Shown: positions 25,824 to 36,747, counted from the stretch's first letter. The stretch: 64,000 nt of DNA from Akkermansia muciniphila (GCA_945870025.1 CAMBQN010000003.1:1-64000); one strand, 5' to 3'. The notes: generated from the sequence alone by a model not told the origin. Numbers and translations are program-made.

Positions 25824-26569
25824 GTGTTTCTACCCTCTGGAAGCGCGTCGCCTCCGCCAATTCCACCGAAGCGCCGATCCCGCTCCGCATAAGCCTCCAG
25901 AGCAGCGCGAAAATCGTCCGCGCCAAAATCGGGCCACAGCACCGGCGTCACCACCAGCTCGCTGTAGGCCGCCTGCCACAGCAGAAAATTGCTCAGCCGG
26001 AACTCACCGCTCGTGCGGACGATCAAGTCGGGATCGGGGATGTCCGGCGCATAGAGATGCGCCGCGACTGTCGCCTCGCTGATCGAATCGGGCTTGAGCG
26101 TCCCGGCAGCGACCTCCTCGGCGATCCGCCGTGCCGCCTGCGCCAGCTCCGACCGGCCGCTGTAGCTCAGCGCCAGGATCAGGGTGCCACCGTCATAGCC
26201 CGCCGTCGCCGCCTCGACCCGTGTAATCTGTCGAACGACTGCCGCCGGCAAGTCGGCCCGGCGTCCGATCACCCGCAGCCGCACCCGATGCTCGTGCAGC
26301 TCGCGTTCGTTATTTCTGAGGAACACCATCAGCAGTTTCATCAGCCCGGCCACCTCGAGCGCCGGCCGGCTCCAGTTTTCGGTGCTGAAGGCATACAGCG
26401 TGAGGTAGCGGATGCCCCAGTCGCGACAGTAGCCCATCACGCGGCGGACCGCATCCGCGCCCGCCTCATGGCCTTTCAGCCGCGGCAAGCCGCGGGCCCG
26501 CGCCCATCGGCCGTTGCCGTCCATGATGAACGCCACATGGAGCGGGATTTTAGGTAGTTTCTCGGCCAT
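25820..26569 (-). CDS. uppS: Isoprenyl (undecaprenyl) diphosphate synthase
   Basis: cis-Prenyltransferase of 249 aa that builds the C55 lipid carrier for peptidoglycan and polysaccharide export. Family motifs: HVAFIMDGNGRWA with the catalytic Asp near residue 17, GHEAGADAVRRV, YAFSTENWSRP, LALSYSGRSEL and DPDLIVRTSGEFRLSNFLLWQ, ending in ELVVTPVLWPDF. It begins 9 bases after the purA stop and overlaps cdsA by four bases. Confidence 0.95.
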   Translation of the reverse strand: MAEKLPKIPLHVAFIMDGNGRWARARGLPRLKGHEAGADAVRRVMGYCRDWGIRYLTLYAFSTENWSRPALEVAGLMKLLMVFLRNNERELHEHRVRLRVIGRRADLPAAVVRQITRVEAATAGYDGGTLILALSYSGRSELAQAARRIAEEVAAGTLKPDSISEATVAAHLYAPDIPDPDLIVRTSGEFRLSNFLLWQAAYSELVVTPVLWPDFGADDFRAALEAYAERDRRFGGIGGGDALPEGRNT

Positions 26570-26578
26570 GCTCCGCCT

Positions 26579-28012
<1,434 letters not shown>

Positions 28013-29395
28013 TTAGAGGCCGAGCTTGCCCATCTTGTAGCGAAGGATGCGGCGGGTGGTGCCAAGGCTTTCAGCGGCGCGCGTCTGCACGCCGTCGGCC
28101 CGGCGCAGGGCCTCGGTGATGATCCGGCGTTCGCAGGCGCTGACAGCCTCTTCGAGTTTCAACCCGCCTGCATCCGACGGCGCGGCGGCGGCGGCTGTCT
28201 CTGCGGCGGGCTCCGGTTGCGGCTCTCCGGCGTGGAACTCCTCCGGCAGCCGACGCACGGCGATCTCCGGCTCGCGGCCGTGGAGGACCAGCGCCCGTTC
28301 GACGACGTTGCGCAGCTCGCGCACATTCCCGGGCCAGTCGTAGGCGCACAACCGGCGCAGGGCCTCCGCGTCGAATCCACGGGTTTCGGCATGCAGGGCG
28401 GGGCCGAGCCGGGCCAGGAAATGCGCGAGGAGCAGCGGAATGTCGTCGCGCCGTTCGCGCAGCGGCGGCAGCCGCACCTGCACCACGTTGAGGCGGTAGA
28501 AGAGATCTTCGCGAAAGCGTCCCGTGGCAGCTTCCCGCCTCAGGTCGCGGGCCGTGGCCGCGACGATGCGGGCGTTGGTGCGGAGCAGCCGGGTTCCGCC
28601 GACACGCATGAATTCCCGTTCCTGCAGTACGCGCAGCAGCTTCACCTGCGTGACGGTCGTCATCTCCCCGATCTCGTCAAAAAACAGCGTCCCCGAGCCG
28701 GCCAGGTCGAACCGGCCCGGCTTCTGACGGTCGGCGCCCGTGAAGGCCCCCTTCTCGTGTCCGAACAGCTCACTCTCCAGCAGGTTTTCGGGAAGGGCGG
28801 CGCAATGGACGGCGACGAACGGCTCATCCCGGCGGGGGCTTTGCGCGTGCAGCAGACGGGCGGCGAGTTCCTTGCCCGTCCCGCTCTCCCCCTGGATCAG
28901 CACTGTGGCGTCGGTCACCGCCGCCTGTCGCAATTGCTCAATGGAGACGGCAAAGGCGGGGCTGCAGCCGATGATCTCCTGTGTCGGAAAGGCGGCCGAC
29001 AGCTCGGTCTCCAGGACGGCGACCTGGCGGTGGAGCCGCTTGGTTTCGATCGCCCGCCGCACCACATGGCGGATGTTCGCCACGTCGAAGGGCTTGCCGA
29101 CGAAATCAACGGCCCCCTGGCGGATGGCCTCGACGACGGGTGGGATGGCGGTCGAGGCGCTGACCATGATGACGGGCATCTCGGGATGGTCGGCGTGTAT
29201 CTGGCGCAGGAAGTCGAGCCCGGAACGGCCGGGCATCACGACATCCAGCAGGACCAGATCCACGTGTTCGCGCGACAAAATCGCCTGCGCCTCTTCCGCC
29301 GTTTCGGCCGGCAGCACGGCATAGTCGTTCGCAAAGATCAGCCGCAACGCCTCGCGGCTGCCCCGTTCGTCGTCAACGATCAGCAGTTTCAGCAT
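28013..29395 (-). CDS. NtrC-family sigma-54-dependent response regulator
   Basis: A 460-aa activator with receiver domain (residues 1-120; phospho-acceptor region VLLDVVMPG, Lys in FVGKPFD), AAA+ domain (about 145-375) with Walker A GESGTGKE, sigma-54-contact loop [15 protein letters not shown] and Walker [12 protein letters not shown], and a C-terminal Fis-type helix-turn-helix ending [19 protein letters not shown]. It should bind upstream enhancers and activate sigma-54 promoters when phosphorylated. It overlaps the upstream kinase gene by 23 bases. A near-consensus sigma-54 promoter about 6 kb away, in front of the FadL gene (35427-35442), is a candidate target. Confidence 0.95.
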   Translation of the reverse strand: MLKLLIVDDERGSREALRLIFANDYAVLPAETAEEAQAILSREHVDLVLLDVVMPGRSGLDFLRQIHADHPEMPVIMVSASTAIPPVVEAIRQGAVDFVGKPFDVANIRHVVRRAIETKRLHRQVAVLETELSAAFPTQEIIGCSPAFAVSIEQLRQAAVTDATVLIQGESGTGKELAARLLHAQSPRRDEPFVAVHCAALPENLLESELFGHEKGAFTGADRQKPGRFDLAGSGTLFFDEIGEMTTVTQVKLLRVLQEREFMRVGGTRLLRTNARIVAATARDLRREAATGRFREDLFYRLNVVQVRLPPLRERRDDIPLLLAHFLARLGPALHAETRGFDAEALRRLCAYDWPGNVRELRNVVERALVLHGREPEIAVRRLPEEFHAGEPQPEPAAETAAAAAPSDAGGLKLEEAVSACERRIITEALRRADGVQTRAAESLGTTRRILRYKMGKLGL

Positions 29396-31379
29396 GGCTA
29401 ATGCGTCCCTCCAGCGGCAGGGTGATCGTCACGGTGGTCCCGTTTTCATTGGTATCCACGTCAACCCAGCCGCCGTGATCGACGACGGCCCGCCGCGCCA
29501 GCGGCAATCCCAGCCCCAGCCCGCGTGGCTTGGTCGTGCAGAACGGCGAAAAGAGTTTGTCCCGCACCTCCGCAGCGACGCCCGGGCCGTTGTCGGACAC
29601 GGCGAAGATCAGGGTTCGGGTCGGGTCGGCGCCGTTGCAGCGAACCTGCAGGGAGATGCGGGGCGAGGCGCGGCCGCCGACCGCCTCGTGCGCATTGATC
29701 AGCACGTGGGCCAGACCGTCGATCAGCGCCTCGGCGTCGGCGTCTATCAACGGCAATCCCGCCTCTACCTCCCGGATCCCTTCGAACGTGCCGGGCGCGG
29801 CCCGCTGCGTGGCAAGCGCACAGGCGCGCGTCGCAATCTCGCCCGGCGCAATTTTGCGGAAGACCAGTTGGGGCGGATGGGCGAATGTATTGATCTGGGT
29901 GATGATGGCGTTCAGTCGGCCGACTTCACCGGTCACGATGCTGAAAAACTGCTGGCGGAATTCGGGGTCTGTGTAGCGGTCCGGGAGGAGCTGCGCGAAG
30001 GTGCTGATGGCGACGAGCGGATTGCGCACCTCATGCGACATGGCGGCGGCGAGGTCGTTCCAGAAAGCGTGACGTTCCAGCTCCTCCTGCTTTTCGCGCA
30101 GCAGGCGCTCGTGGGTGATGTCCGTCAGCAGCAGCATGGCGCCCCAGCATGCGTCATTCGCGCCGATGCGCTGGGCGACGGCCCGCAGGGTGCGGCGGCT
30201 CGCGGGATCGGTCCAGATGGCGGGCGCGGCGTCTGCGCCGTTCCGGATCGTCCGCAGGGCCAGATCGGCGATGCGGCTGCCCGATTGCTCCACGGGGCGG
30301 TTGACCGTCTCCGCAGCGGTCACGCCCAGCAGGTGCTCGGCCTCACGGTTGAACCAGCGCACCGTTCCATCCCCAGCAACGGCCAGAATGCCCACGGGAA
30401 GGGCTTCCAGCAGATTTTCGGCCAGCGTTTTCTGGACGGCCAGTTCCTCGACCAGCAGCGCGTTTTCAAGCAGGGTGGCGACCTGCTCGCCGATGACGGC
30501 CAGGTCGGAGAAATCGTGCGACGCAAACGGGATGCCGGTGACGCGGTGGCCGACCGCGATCCAGCCCAGCAGACCCCGTTTACCGATCAGCGGCACGATC
30601 ACCTCCGCGCCGGCGCTGTCGAGCGCGCGCCGCAGCATCTGCTGGTCGCGCAGGTCGGCGACATGGTCGAGATTGGCACGGCAGACCAGATGCGCGTGCC
30701 GGTCCAGCCAGCGCACGAGCGGATCGGCGGGGTCAAACGCGGGCGCATCGGCTCCATCCGGGCAGCGGATGCCCGCCCTCAGACGATAGGACGAATCTTC
30801 GTCCAGCCGGACCACGACGCCCACCCGGGCGAATCGGCCGACGACGGCGATGCCTTCGACCAACTGTTCCAGAAGCTTCTGATGATCGCGGAAATGACGC
30901 GAGGCGCGCCACAATTCATGGAGCGGCGCGAGGTTCAGCGCCGGCTCGGCGGCGGCAGGATACGGGTCCGGCGGGCGGCCGGCGCGCGGTTGCCGCTCCA
31001 AGGCCAGATCCTCGCGGGCCTGACGCAGGAGGATGGCGTGGCGCAAGGTTCGCCGCAACTGGGCCGCAGGCGCGTCGAGCGGCTCCGCAGCAAAGATGTC
31101 GGCATCGCGACAGGTCAGGAACGCCTCGGAATCCGGCAGGCCGATGGCGATCATGCACCCGCGTGATTCCGGGAGGGCGGCGGCGAGCACCGCCTCGGTC
31201 TCGGGGTGCCTCAGATCGAGCACCAGAACCGTGGGGCCGATCCGCTGTTCGGCACGCGTCAGCTCGGAACGGTCCGCCACGGCGAGAATGTTGGCCAATC
31301 CGCCCGCAGCTCGTGCGAGACGGTCGGCCAGATTCGGGGCGCGCGTGAGTAGCAAGCACACGGGGGCAGGTGTCGTCAT
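29373..31379 (-). CDS. Sensor histidine kinase (receiver-like, GAF and PAS domains)
   Basis: A soluble-looking 668-aa kinase without membrane segments. Residues 1-125 resemble a receiver domain (VLVLDLRHPE), possibly no longer phosphorylated. A GAF-like domain (about 170-320) precedes a PAS domain (about 325-440; ILAVAGDGTVRWFNREAEHLLG). The kinase core has the H-box MSHEVRNPLVAISTF near residue 463 and ATPase motifs VLINAHEAVGG, VSDNGPGV and KPRGLGLGLPLARR. It is coupled on both sides: ATGA overlap with the membrane kinase gene and 23-base overlap with the NtrC-type regulator, which is its probable phosphotransfer partner. Confidence 0.9.
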   Translation of the reverse strand: MTTPAPVCLLLTRAPNLADRLARAAGGLANILAVADRSELTRAEQRIGPTVLVLDLRHPETEAVLAAALPESRGCMIAIGLPDSEAFLTCRDADIFAAEPLDAPAAQLRRTLRHAILLRQAREDLALERQPRAGRPPDPYPAAAEPALNLAPLHELWRASRHFRDHQKLLEQLVEGIAVVGRFARVGVVVRLDEDSSYRLRAGIRCPDGADAPAFDPADPLVRWLDRHAHLVCRANLDHVADLRDQQMLRRALDSAGAEVIVPLIGKRGLLGWIAVGHRVTGIPFASHDFSDLAVIGEQVATLLENALLVEELAVQKTLAENLLEALPVGILAVAGDGTVRWFNREAEHLLGVTAAETVNRPVEQSGSRIADLALRTIRNGADAAPAIWTDPASRRTLRAVAQRIGANDACWGAMLLLTDITHERLLREKQEELERHAFWNDLAAAMSHEVRNPLVAISTFAQLLPDRYTDPEFRQQFFSIVTGEVGRLNAIITQINTFAHPPQLVFRKIAPGEIATRACALATQRAAPGTFEGIREVEAGLPLIDADAEALIDGLAHVLINAHEAVGGRASPRISLQVRCNGADPTRTLIFAVSDNGPGVAAEVRDKLFSPFCTTKPRGLGLGLPLARRAVVDHGGWVDVDTNENGTTVTITLPLEGRISHAETADR

Positions 31380-33907
31380 GCCTTTCCTTTCGCTTCAGTA
31401 TCGCCACTGAGGGGGCCTGAGCCAAGCAGGGGCAGCAGCACGTGGAAGCAGGCGCCTGCACCGGGTATGCTCTCCACGTCGATCATGCCCTGGTGTTCGA
31501 TCACGATTCCGTGAGCGACCGACAGACCCAGACCGGTACCGGTGGGCTTGGTCGTGAAGAACGGATCAAAAATCTGCGCCTTGTCCTCCGGTGAAATGCC
31601 GCGGCCGGTGTCCTGCACCCGCACCTCGATCCACGCATCCGCCCGTGTCCCGGCGTGATCCCAGCGAGGATCGGGTCTTGTGACGACCTGCGTAGTCACC
31701 GTCAGCGTGCCGCCACGCTCCATCGCGTCCATGCCATTCAGGAACAAGTTGATGAACACCTGGCTCAGCAGCCCCTGATCGCCCAGCAAATGGTCGTTTT
31801 CGGCCTCGTAACGGCGTACGAACACCAGTCCTCGCGCCTTAATCTGCTGGGCGACCAGCGTGCCGGCTGCATCGAGCATGGCGTGCAGCGTGAGCGGATT
31901 CAGCGTCGGCTTGACCGGTCGGGAGAAGTTGAGAAGCTGCGAGACGATCGCGTTGATCCGTTCGACCTCGTTGCCGAGCAGCGGCACGAAGGTGTTGCGA
32001 AAGTCCGGGTCGTCGTAATGGTCGGGAAGGAGCTGGATGAACGTCTTGAGTCCGACGAGCGGGTTCTTGATCTCGTGGGCCATGCCGGCCGCCATCGTGC
32101 CGATGCTCGCCAGCCGGTCGCTGCGCCGGATCTGTTCTTCCAGCTTCCGGATGGCGGAGGTGTCTTGAACGACCAGCAACGCGCCCGCCGAGGACCCGGC
32201 GGGGCCGCTGAAAACGGCGGTGGAGAAGCGAATCGCCTGTTCGCGGGGCGACTGCGGATACAGCCGTATATCCTGATCGCGCACACCCCGGCCCGAATCG
32301 AGGCAGGCGCGCAGATGGTCCCAGATCGGCGCGGGCAGAACGTCAGCGGCGGATCTGCCGATGACCTCCCCGTCCGGGGCCAGTCGCAGAATGCGTTGCG
32401 CCTCGCGGTTGCAGACGGTGACCTGCCGGTCGGCGCCGACGGCGACGACGCCGGTCACCAGGTTGTCGAGCAGCACCTCGTTGTAGATGCGTGCGTCCTG
32501 AAGCCGCGTGTACAGCGTGGCGTTCTCGATCGCGAACCCCAACTGATCCCCGAGGAACGCCATCGCGTCCTCTTCGCGCTGGCCGAAAATCCGGCCGTTC
32601 TGACGACGGCCGAGGAGGAGAAATCCCGCCAGGCCGTTCTTGGATTTGAGCGCGACCGCCACCTCGACGTCCAACCGGGCGAGGACGCGTTCGGCCTGCA
32701 TCTCCAACGACGTGTTGCCGCCGCGCCGCAGCACGTCGCGGATCAGGGGGTAGCGCTCCGCCCGCAAGGCGTGCACCAGCGGATCGGTTTCGCCGATGAA
32801 CTCATCCCAATCCCCGCCTCGGCTCGGATGCTGCACGTAGCGTGAACCATCATGGAGGTACACGCAAATACGGGAGACGCCGAGCGCGTTCTGCAGCAAC
32901 CGGCTGAAATCGGCGAACAATGCGTCAACCGTGGTAATGGACCGGGCCAGATCACCCCCCTCGCGCACCAGTTGGGACAACGCATCATGGTCTCTCTCGA
33001 ACAATAGACTGGCCTGGCGCCTGAGGAACGCATTCGCCGGCGTGAGACTCAGCGCGACGGCGATGGCGGCAACCACATGGGCCGCATTACGCAGCGACTC
33101 ATCAGTTCCATAAAAGGGGAGGATCCGAACCAGGCGGAACACCACGGTGTACAAGACCGCCAGAGCACACGCCACCAGTGCCCAGATGATCGCGCGCCGC
33201 AGAAATTCGCCCACGCCCATGATGTGACGGGTGGCGATCCCGTAGGCCATCGCGCTGTGCCAGATGACCACGGTGAAGGGCGTGAACCGCGCACTTTGCG
33301 ACGATCCGGTGAACAGGGGAATCACAAGCACCAGCAAGACGCCGGGAACAAACGAAAACAGCGATCCATACGCCAGGATCTGCATTTCCATCCGGTACAC
33401 GCCTTCTGCCCGAGCCAGCGACCGGAAGAAACTCCAGACCAGCGCCACCACGGCGACTATCCATAAACCGACAAAGAGGCCGAACCCCGGCCCGTAGAGA
33501 GGCTCTCCGATCGCGTTTCCGCCGACCGACAACCGCGCGCCAGCCAGAAAGAAGCGGGTCTGGGACAAGACGGCGGCGCCAACTACCGTCGCCGCCAACA
33601 GCCACGAACGGCGCAGCAAACGGACGAGCGTTGTCGTGGGCTGGGCAGCGGCTGCACGCAACAGATGGAACAACAAGGGGATGAAAACGCTCGTGGCGCA
33701 GGCCTGGCGGATCCAGAACTCCAGCCACGCCTCGCTTGTCGTGATAGAGCCAAAGTACTGACAGGACAACCAGAGGGCGAACACCAGGGAGAGAATGAGG
33801 AAAACACGGTTGGCCAGTCGGCCCACATTGGTCATGAACACGATCACGCCGATCAGCAGGTTGATCGCGATCACGACAGGCAGCGCAATGATGAACAGGT
33901 TCGTCAT
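31376..33907 (-). CDS. Membrane histidine kinase with 7TM-like, GAF and PAS domains
   Basis: An 843-aa inner-membrane kinase. The first about 290 residues contain 7-8 hydrophobic helices starting MTNLFIIALPVVIAINLLIG, resembling HisKA_7TM-type sensor regions. A GAF-like domain follows (about 320-500), then PAS (about 505-620; GVVAVGADRQVTVCNREAQ), and the kinase core with H-box MAHEIKNPLVGLKTF and FFTTKPTGTGLGLSVAHG. The layout recalls PrsK-type kinases of exosortase/EPS systems, but no exosortase or PEP-CTERM sequence is seen here. The ATG at 33907 overlaps the stop of the ketosynthase-like gene, so the two are translationally coupled. The longer ORF to 34063 is a shadow. Confidence 0.9.
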   Translation of the reverse strand: MTNLFIIALPVVIAINLLIGVIVFMTNVGRLANRVFLILSLVFALWLSCQYFGSITTSEAWLEFWIRQACATSVFIPLLFHLLRAAAAQPTTTLVRLLRRSWLLAATVVGAAVLSQTRFFLAGARLSVGGNAIGEPLYGPGFGLFVGLWIVAVVALVWSFFRSLARAEGVYRMEMQILAYGSLFSFVPGVLLVLVIPLFTGSSQSARFTPFTVVIWHSAMAYGIATRHIMGVGEFLRRAIIWALVACALAVLYTVVFRLVRILPFYGTDESLRNAAHVVAAIAVALSLTPANAFLRRQASLLFERDHDALSQLVREGGDLARSITTVDALFADFSRLLQNALGVSRICVYLHDGSRYVQHPSRGGDWDEFIGETDPLVHALRAERYPLIRDVLRRGGNTSLEMQAERVLARLDVEVAVALKSKNGLAGFLLLGRRQNGRIFGQREEDAMAFLGDQLGFAIENATLYTRLQDARIYNEVLLDNLVTGVVAVGADRQVTVCNREAQRILRLAPDGEVIGRSAADVLPAPIWDHLRACLDSGRGVRDQDIRLYPQSPREQAIRFSTAVFSGPAGSSAGALLVVQDTSAIRKLEEQIRRSDRLASIGTMAAGMAHEIKNPLVGLKTFIQLLPDHYDDPDFRNTFVPLLGNEVERINAIVSQLLNFSRPVKPTLNPLTLHAMLDAAGTLVAQQIKARGLVFVRRYEAENDHLLGDQGLLSQVFINLFLNGMDAMERGGTLTVTTQVVTRPDPRWDHAGTRADAWIEVRVQDTGRGISPEDKAQIFDPFFTTKPTGTGLGLSVAHGIVIEHQGMIDVESIPGAGACFHVLLPLLGSGPLSGDTEAKGKA

Positions 33908-35160
33908 GGCGGCGGTCTCCTCACCACGAGCGTGGTGTTGCCGCCTCCCATGCCATGGACGTTGATCAACGCGTGTTCGATCCGCATCCGCCGCGCCTGG
34001 GGCACGTAGTCGAGATCGCAGGCCGGATCGGGCGTCCGGTAATTCGCCGTCGGCGGGACCCAATTGTCGCGCATCGCGAGCGCGCAGGCGATGATCTCCA
34101 GCGGACCGGCCGACGCCAGCGGGTTGCCGGTGACGCCCTTGATGGATGAAACCGGAATGTGGTAGGCGCGGGATCCCAGCACGTTGCGGATCATGGCTGT
34201 CTCGACGCGATCAATCACGACATCGCTCGGCCCATGCGCACACACGTAATCAATCGCCCCGGCATCGAGCCGCGCATTGGCCATAGCCAGAGACATGCAC
34301 ACCCCCAGGCCCTCAGCCGTCGGCGCGCCAAACGTATCGGCATACGATGCCCCGCCGCAGATCTCCATCCACGCGCGAGCGCCACGCCCACGCGCGTGGG
34401 CCAGACTCTCCAGCACCAGGATGCCTGAACCTTCGCCCAACACACCGCCATCACGATCACGGTCAAAGGGCCGGCTGGCGCGCTGGGGGTCCTCGTTGCG
34501 GCAGGAGAGCATCTTGCTCGTGCAGAATGCGGAACAGGTGGTCGCGCAGATCGACGCATCCGTGCCTCCTGCGATCGCAATGTCCGTTCGCCCCGTGCGA
34601 ATCGCCTCGACTGCGTTCGAGACCGCATCCGCACCGGCCTTGCACGCTGCCGCCACGGTCTGATACGAAATCCGTGTGCCAATATATTCCGCCAATGTTG
34701 TGGCGACGCAATGGGGTTGTGTCGCCCAAACCACCCAGGGGCGCACGTGGTTCGGATGACCCTTGTACACGTTGTGCGCCGCCTCCTCGACCACCTCGAT
34801 TGCACTTGTGCTGACCCCAATGCACACGTTCACCTGACGTATGGACTTCGCCAGACTTCCGGTGCTTAGTCCCGCATCGGTCAGCGCCATATCCAAAGCC
34901 GCCAATGCAAAATGCGCTTGCCGTGGTATGCGCTTCCACTTGATGCCCGCCGGCAAATGGATGCTCGGGTCAAACCCCTTCACCTCTGCCGCGATGCGAA
35001 TGGGCAAGTGGGAGGCATCGAACAAGGTGATGGGACCGACTCCCGATCGACCTTCGACGAGCGTTTGCCAGAACGCATCGACACCGATGCCATTGGCGGC
35101 CACCACTCCGATTCCGGTGACAACGACACGTCGATCATCATTGTGATACACATTGCTCAT
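33904..35160 (-). CDS. Beta-ketoacyl synthase-like protein (KAS I/II fold) with altered catalytic triad
   Basis: Thiolase-fold protein of 418 aa resembling FabF. The N-terminus is RRVVVTGIGVVAANG. The nucleophile Cys is present (VAAACKAGADAV), the first His is present (VCAHGPSDVVIDR), Lys is present (SSIKGVTG), but the second catalytic His of the usual TGHLLGAAG motif is Asn (GVTGNPLASAG). That makes a Cys-His-Asn set as in KAS III-type enzymes. The gene overlaps a membrane histidine kinase gene by ATGA and begins a four-gene signalling operon. It may condense or merely bind acyl thioesters as part of a sensing pathway; this is inference. The ATG at 35160 is chosen over the longer ORF. Confidence 0.85.
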   Translation of the reverse strand: MSNVYHNDDRRVVVTGIGVVAANGIGVDAFWQTLVEGRSGVGPITLFDASHLPIRIAAEVKGFDPSIHLPAGIKWKRIPRQAHFALAALDMALTDAGLSTGSLAKSIRQVNVCIGVSTSAIEVVEEAAHNVYKGHPNHVRPWVVWATQPHCVATTLAEYIGTRISYQTVAAACKAGADAVSNAVEAIRTGRTDIAIAGGTDASICATTCSAFCTSKMLSCRNEDPQRASRPFDRDRDGGVLGEGSGILVLESLAHARGRGARAWMEICGGASYADTFGAPTAEGLGVCMSLAMANARLDAGAIDYVCAHGPSDVVIDRVETAMIRNVLGSRAYHIPVSSIKGVTGNPLASAGPLEIIACALAMRDNWVPPTANYRTPDPACDLDYVPQARRMRIEHALINVHGMGGGNTTLVVRRPPP

Positions 35161-35208
35161 GAAAGGATGGGGAGTAGTTTCGCACCAAAGCCTGGCGATT
35201 GTCCAATA

Positions 35209-35267
35209 CAATATTGTACACGTTTGGAGATGATTTCCCGTGGTAAGCTCAAGCGTGTACATTATTG
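35209..35267. promoter_or_regulatory. Operator-like dyad in the ketosynthase promoter
   Basis: Arms CAATATTGTACACG (35209-35222) and CGTGTACATTATTG (35254-35267) are reverse complements at 13 of 14 positions and are separated by 31 bases. The left arm overlaps a perfect 10-bp palindrome ACAATATTGT. It lies 49-107 bases upstream of the ketosynthase-like start, the position expected for operator pairs. AT-rich sequence in the arms may also include the -10 element. Confidence 0.45.
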
Positions 35268-35292
35268 AACACCGCGCGTCTCGTTCTCATTA

Positions 35293-35391
35293 TGGCATCC
35301 GCTATCGGAATCCAAATCGGGATCGGGACCGAAATCGATGAAAAATCGATGAAATCGGCCCCGATAGCGATTTCGACGGTACGGATGCGCT
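35293..35391. repeat. Degenerate hairpin element E upstream of the FadL gene
   Basis: GCATCCG near the left end matches the complement of CGGATGC at the right end. Between them are ATCGGGATCGGGACCG-like words and AATCGATGAAAAATCGATG. It resembles a diverged GGGGTC/GGTATC hairpin (elements A-C). It lies directly upstream of the sigma-54 promoter, so it could overlap enhancer sites. Confidence 0.45.
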
Positions 35392-35426
35392 CATATAGAG
35401 AATTGCTGCCCACCCGCAGACGCCGG

Positions 35427-35442
35427 TGGCACGAATGGTGCT
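35427..35442 (+). promoter_or_regulatory. Sigma-54 (-24/-12) promoter of the FadL-type gene
   Basis: The sequence TGGCACGAATGGTGCT matches the sigma-54 consensus TGGCACG-N4-TTGCW at 11 of 12 defined positions, including the invariant GG and GC with correct spacing. It predicts a transcript start near 35453 and a 59-base leader before the ATG at 35512. It is unique among the intergenic regions I checked, and an NtrC-type activator is encoded in the adjacent divergent operon. Confidence 0.7.
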
Positions 35443-35511
35443 AAGCGTTCATGCGTCGGCAATCGGATTCAGAAGTTTTATAGCAAGCCAAGCGAATGGA
35501 GGATGACCTTA

Positions 35512-36747
35512 ATGAAACGGTATTCTGTGATCTACTTCGCACTGGCCCTGATAGGGCTTGGGGTTCTGAGCGTTCGGGCGGATGGTTTCCGCAATCCGCC
35601 CGACACGGCGGCGGCGCTTGGAAAATCGGGCAAGCACATCGTCTGGGTTGACGATGCCTCGGCGATCTTTTACAACCCGGCCAATCTCACTGAGGTCGCG
35701 TCACGGCAGGTGCAGATCTCGTCCCTGCTCGGCTATAGCCACGCCGACTATAGCGGTCAACTCGGACAAACCGAAACCGAGTCGCCGTGGTGCGTGTTAC
35801 CCGGATTCGCCATCGCCTGGCCGCTGCCGAAAAACAGCGATCTGACGCTGGGATTCGGCGTCCACGTCCCCTTCGGACGCCAGACACGGTGGGATGCCGA
35901 CGGTGATCTCCGTTACGCGGCGCCCGTATTCAGCAGCATGTCCGTGATGGATTTCTCGCCCGCCCTGGCCTGGCGCGTCTCCGACTCCGTCTCGATCGGC
36001 GCCGGTCTCGATCTGTACTACGGGCGTCTGCAATTGCGCCAATTGCTCCCGTTCAGCCCCGGTAGCCGCATCGCCGCCGAGGCGGACGGACTCGCCGCAG
36101 GCGCCAATGCCGGCATCACTTGGCGCATCACGCCCAGCCAACGCCTCGCCCTAACCTGCCGCTCGCCGTTCGACTTGAAATTCAGGGGCGAAATGAAGAC
36201 GGACGAAATCCCCGTTTTTTTGCCGTCGGTCCCCACAAGCGACATCGAGACCACATTCAAGTACCCGACCATCGTGGCGCTCGGTTATGGCGTGCGCCTC
36301 ACAGACACCCTGCGTGTCGAGGCGAACGCCGAGTGGCTGCAGTTCTCGCGTTTCAAGACGATGGCGATTGACGCGGGCGCCAATAACCCGCTGGCTGGCA
36401 TTCTGGGACTCTCCAGCACCCCGCAAAATTGGAATGACACGTGGACGTTCGGCGTGGGCGCCGACTGGCGCTTCGTTCCCGACTGGACGCTGCGCGCGGG
36501 CTACCTCCACCTGCAAAGCCCGATACCGAACCAGACGTTCGCGCCGATGGCGCTGGACGTTGACCAGTCGATCGTCAGCATCGGTCTCGGCTACCAGACC
36601 GGACGCCATGCCATTGATATCGCCTACGCCCTCGGCCTTTTCAATAAGCGCCGGATCGGCGACGACAATCAGAACCCACTCTATAGGCAGGGCACGTATA
36701 CCTTTGAAGGCCATCTCGCCGCGTTGACCTACACGTATGCCTTTTGA
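35512..36747 (+). CDS. OmpP1/FadL-family outer membrane porin
   Basis: Predicted outer-membrane beta-barrel of 411 aa for hydrophobic compounds such as long-chain fatty acids. It has a signal peptide (YFALALIGLGVLSVRA), then the FadL-type N-terminus ADGFRNPPDTAAALGKSG with DDASAIFYNPANLTEV, which is the conserved NPA segment. Alternating beta-strands end with the aromatic C-terminus LTYTYAF. The start at 35512 follows TGGAGGATG. It is expressed from a sigma-54-type promoter and is followed 76 bases later by a receiver-kinase gene. With the divergent ketosynthase-kinase operon this suggests acyl-compound uptake and sensing, an inference from context. Confidence 0.85.
   Translation: MKRYSVIYFALALIGLGVLSVRADGFRNPPDTAAALGKSGKHIVWVDDASAIFYNPANLTEVASRQVQISSLLGYSHADYSGQLGQTETESPWCVLPGFAIAWPLPKNSDLTLGFGVHVPFGRQTRWDADGDLRYAAPVFSSMSVMDFSPALAWRVSDSVSIGAGLDLYYGRLQLRQLLPFSPGSRIAAEADGLAAGANAGITWRITPSQRLALTCRSPFDLKFRGEMKTDEIPVFLPSVPTSDIETTFKYPTIVALGYGVRLTDTLRVEANAEWLQFSRFKTMAIDAGANNPLAGILGLSSTPQNWNDTWTFGVGADWRFVPDWTLRAGYLHLQSPIPNQTFAPMALDVDQSIVSIGLGYQTGRHAIDIAYALGLFNKRRIGDDNQNPLYRQGTYTFEGHLAALTYTYAF

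Noticed and set aside
29394-31166. 590-aa plus-strand ORF opposite the sensor kinase
   Set aside because: Antisense of the kinase gene with conserved H-box and ATPase motifs on the other strand.
31376-33907. Exosortase/PEP-CTERM (PrsK-PrsR) system
   Set aside because: Kinase and regulator layout is reminiscent, but no exosortase and no PEP-CTERM sorting tail is visible in any protein of the window.
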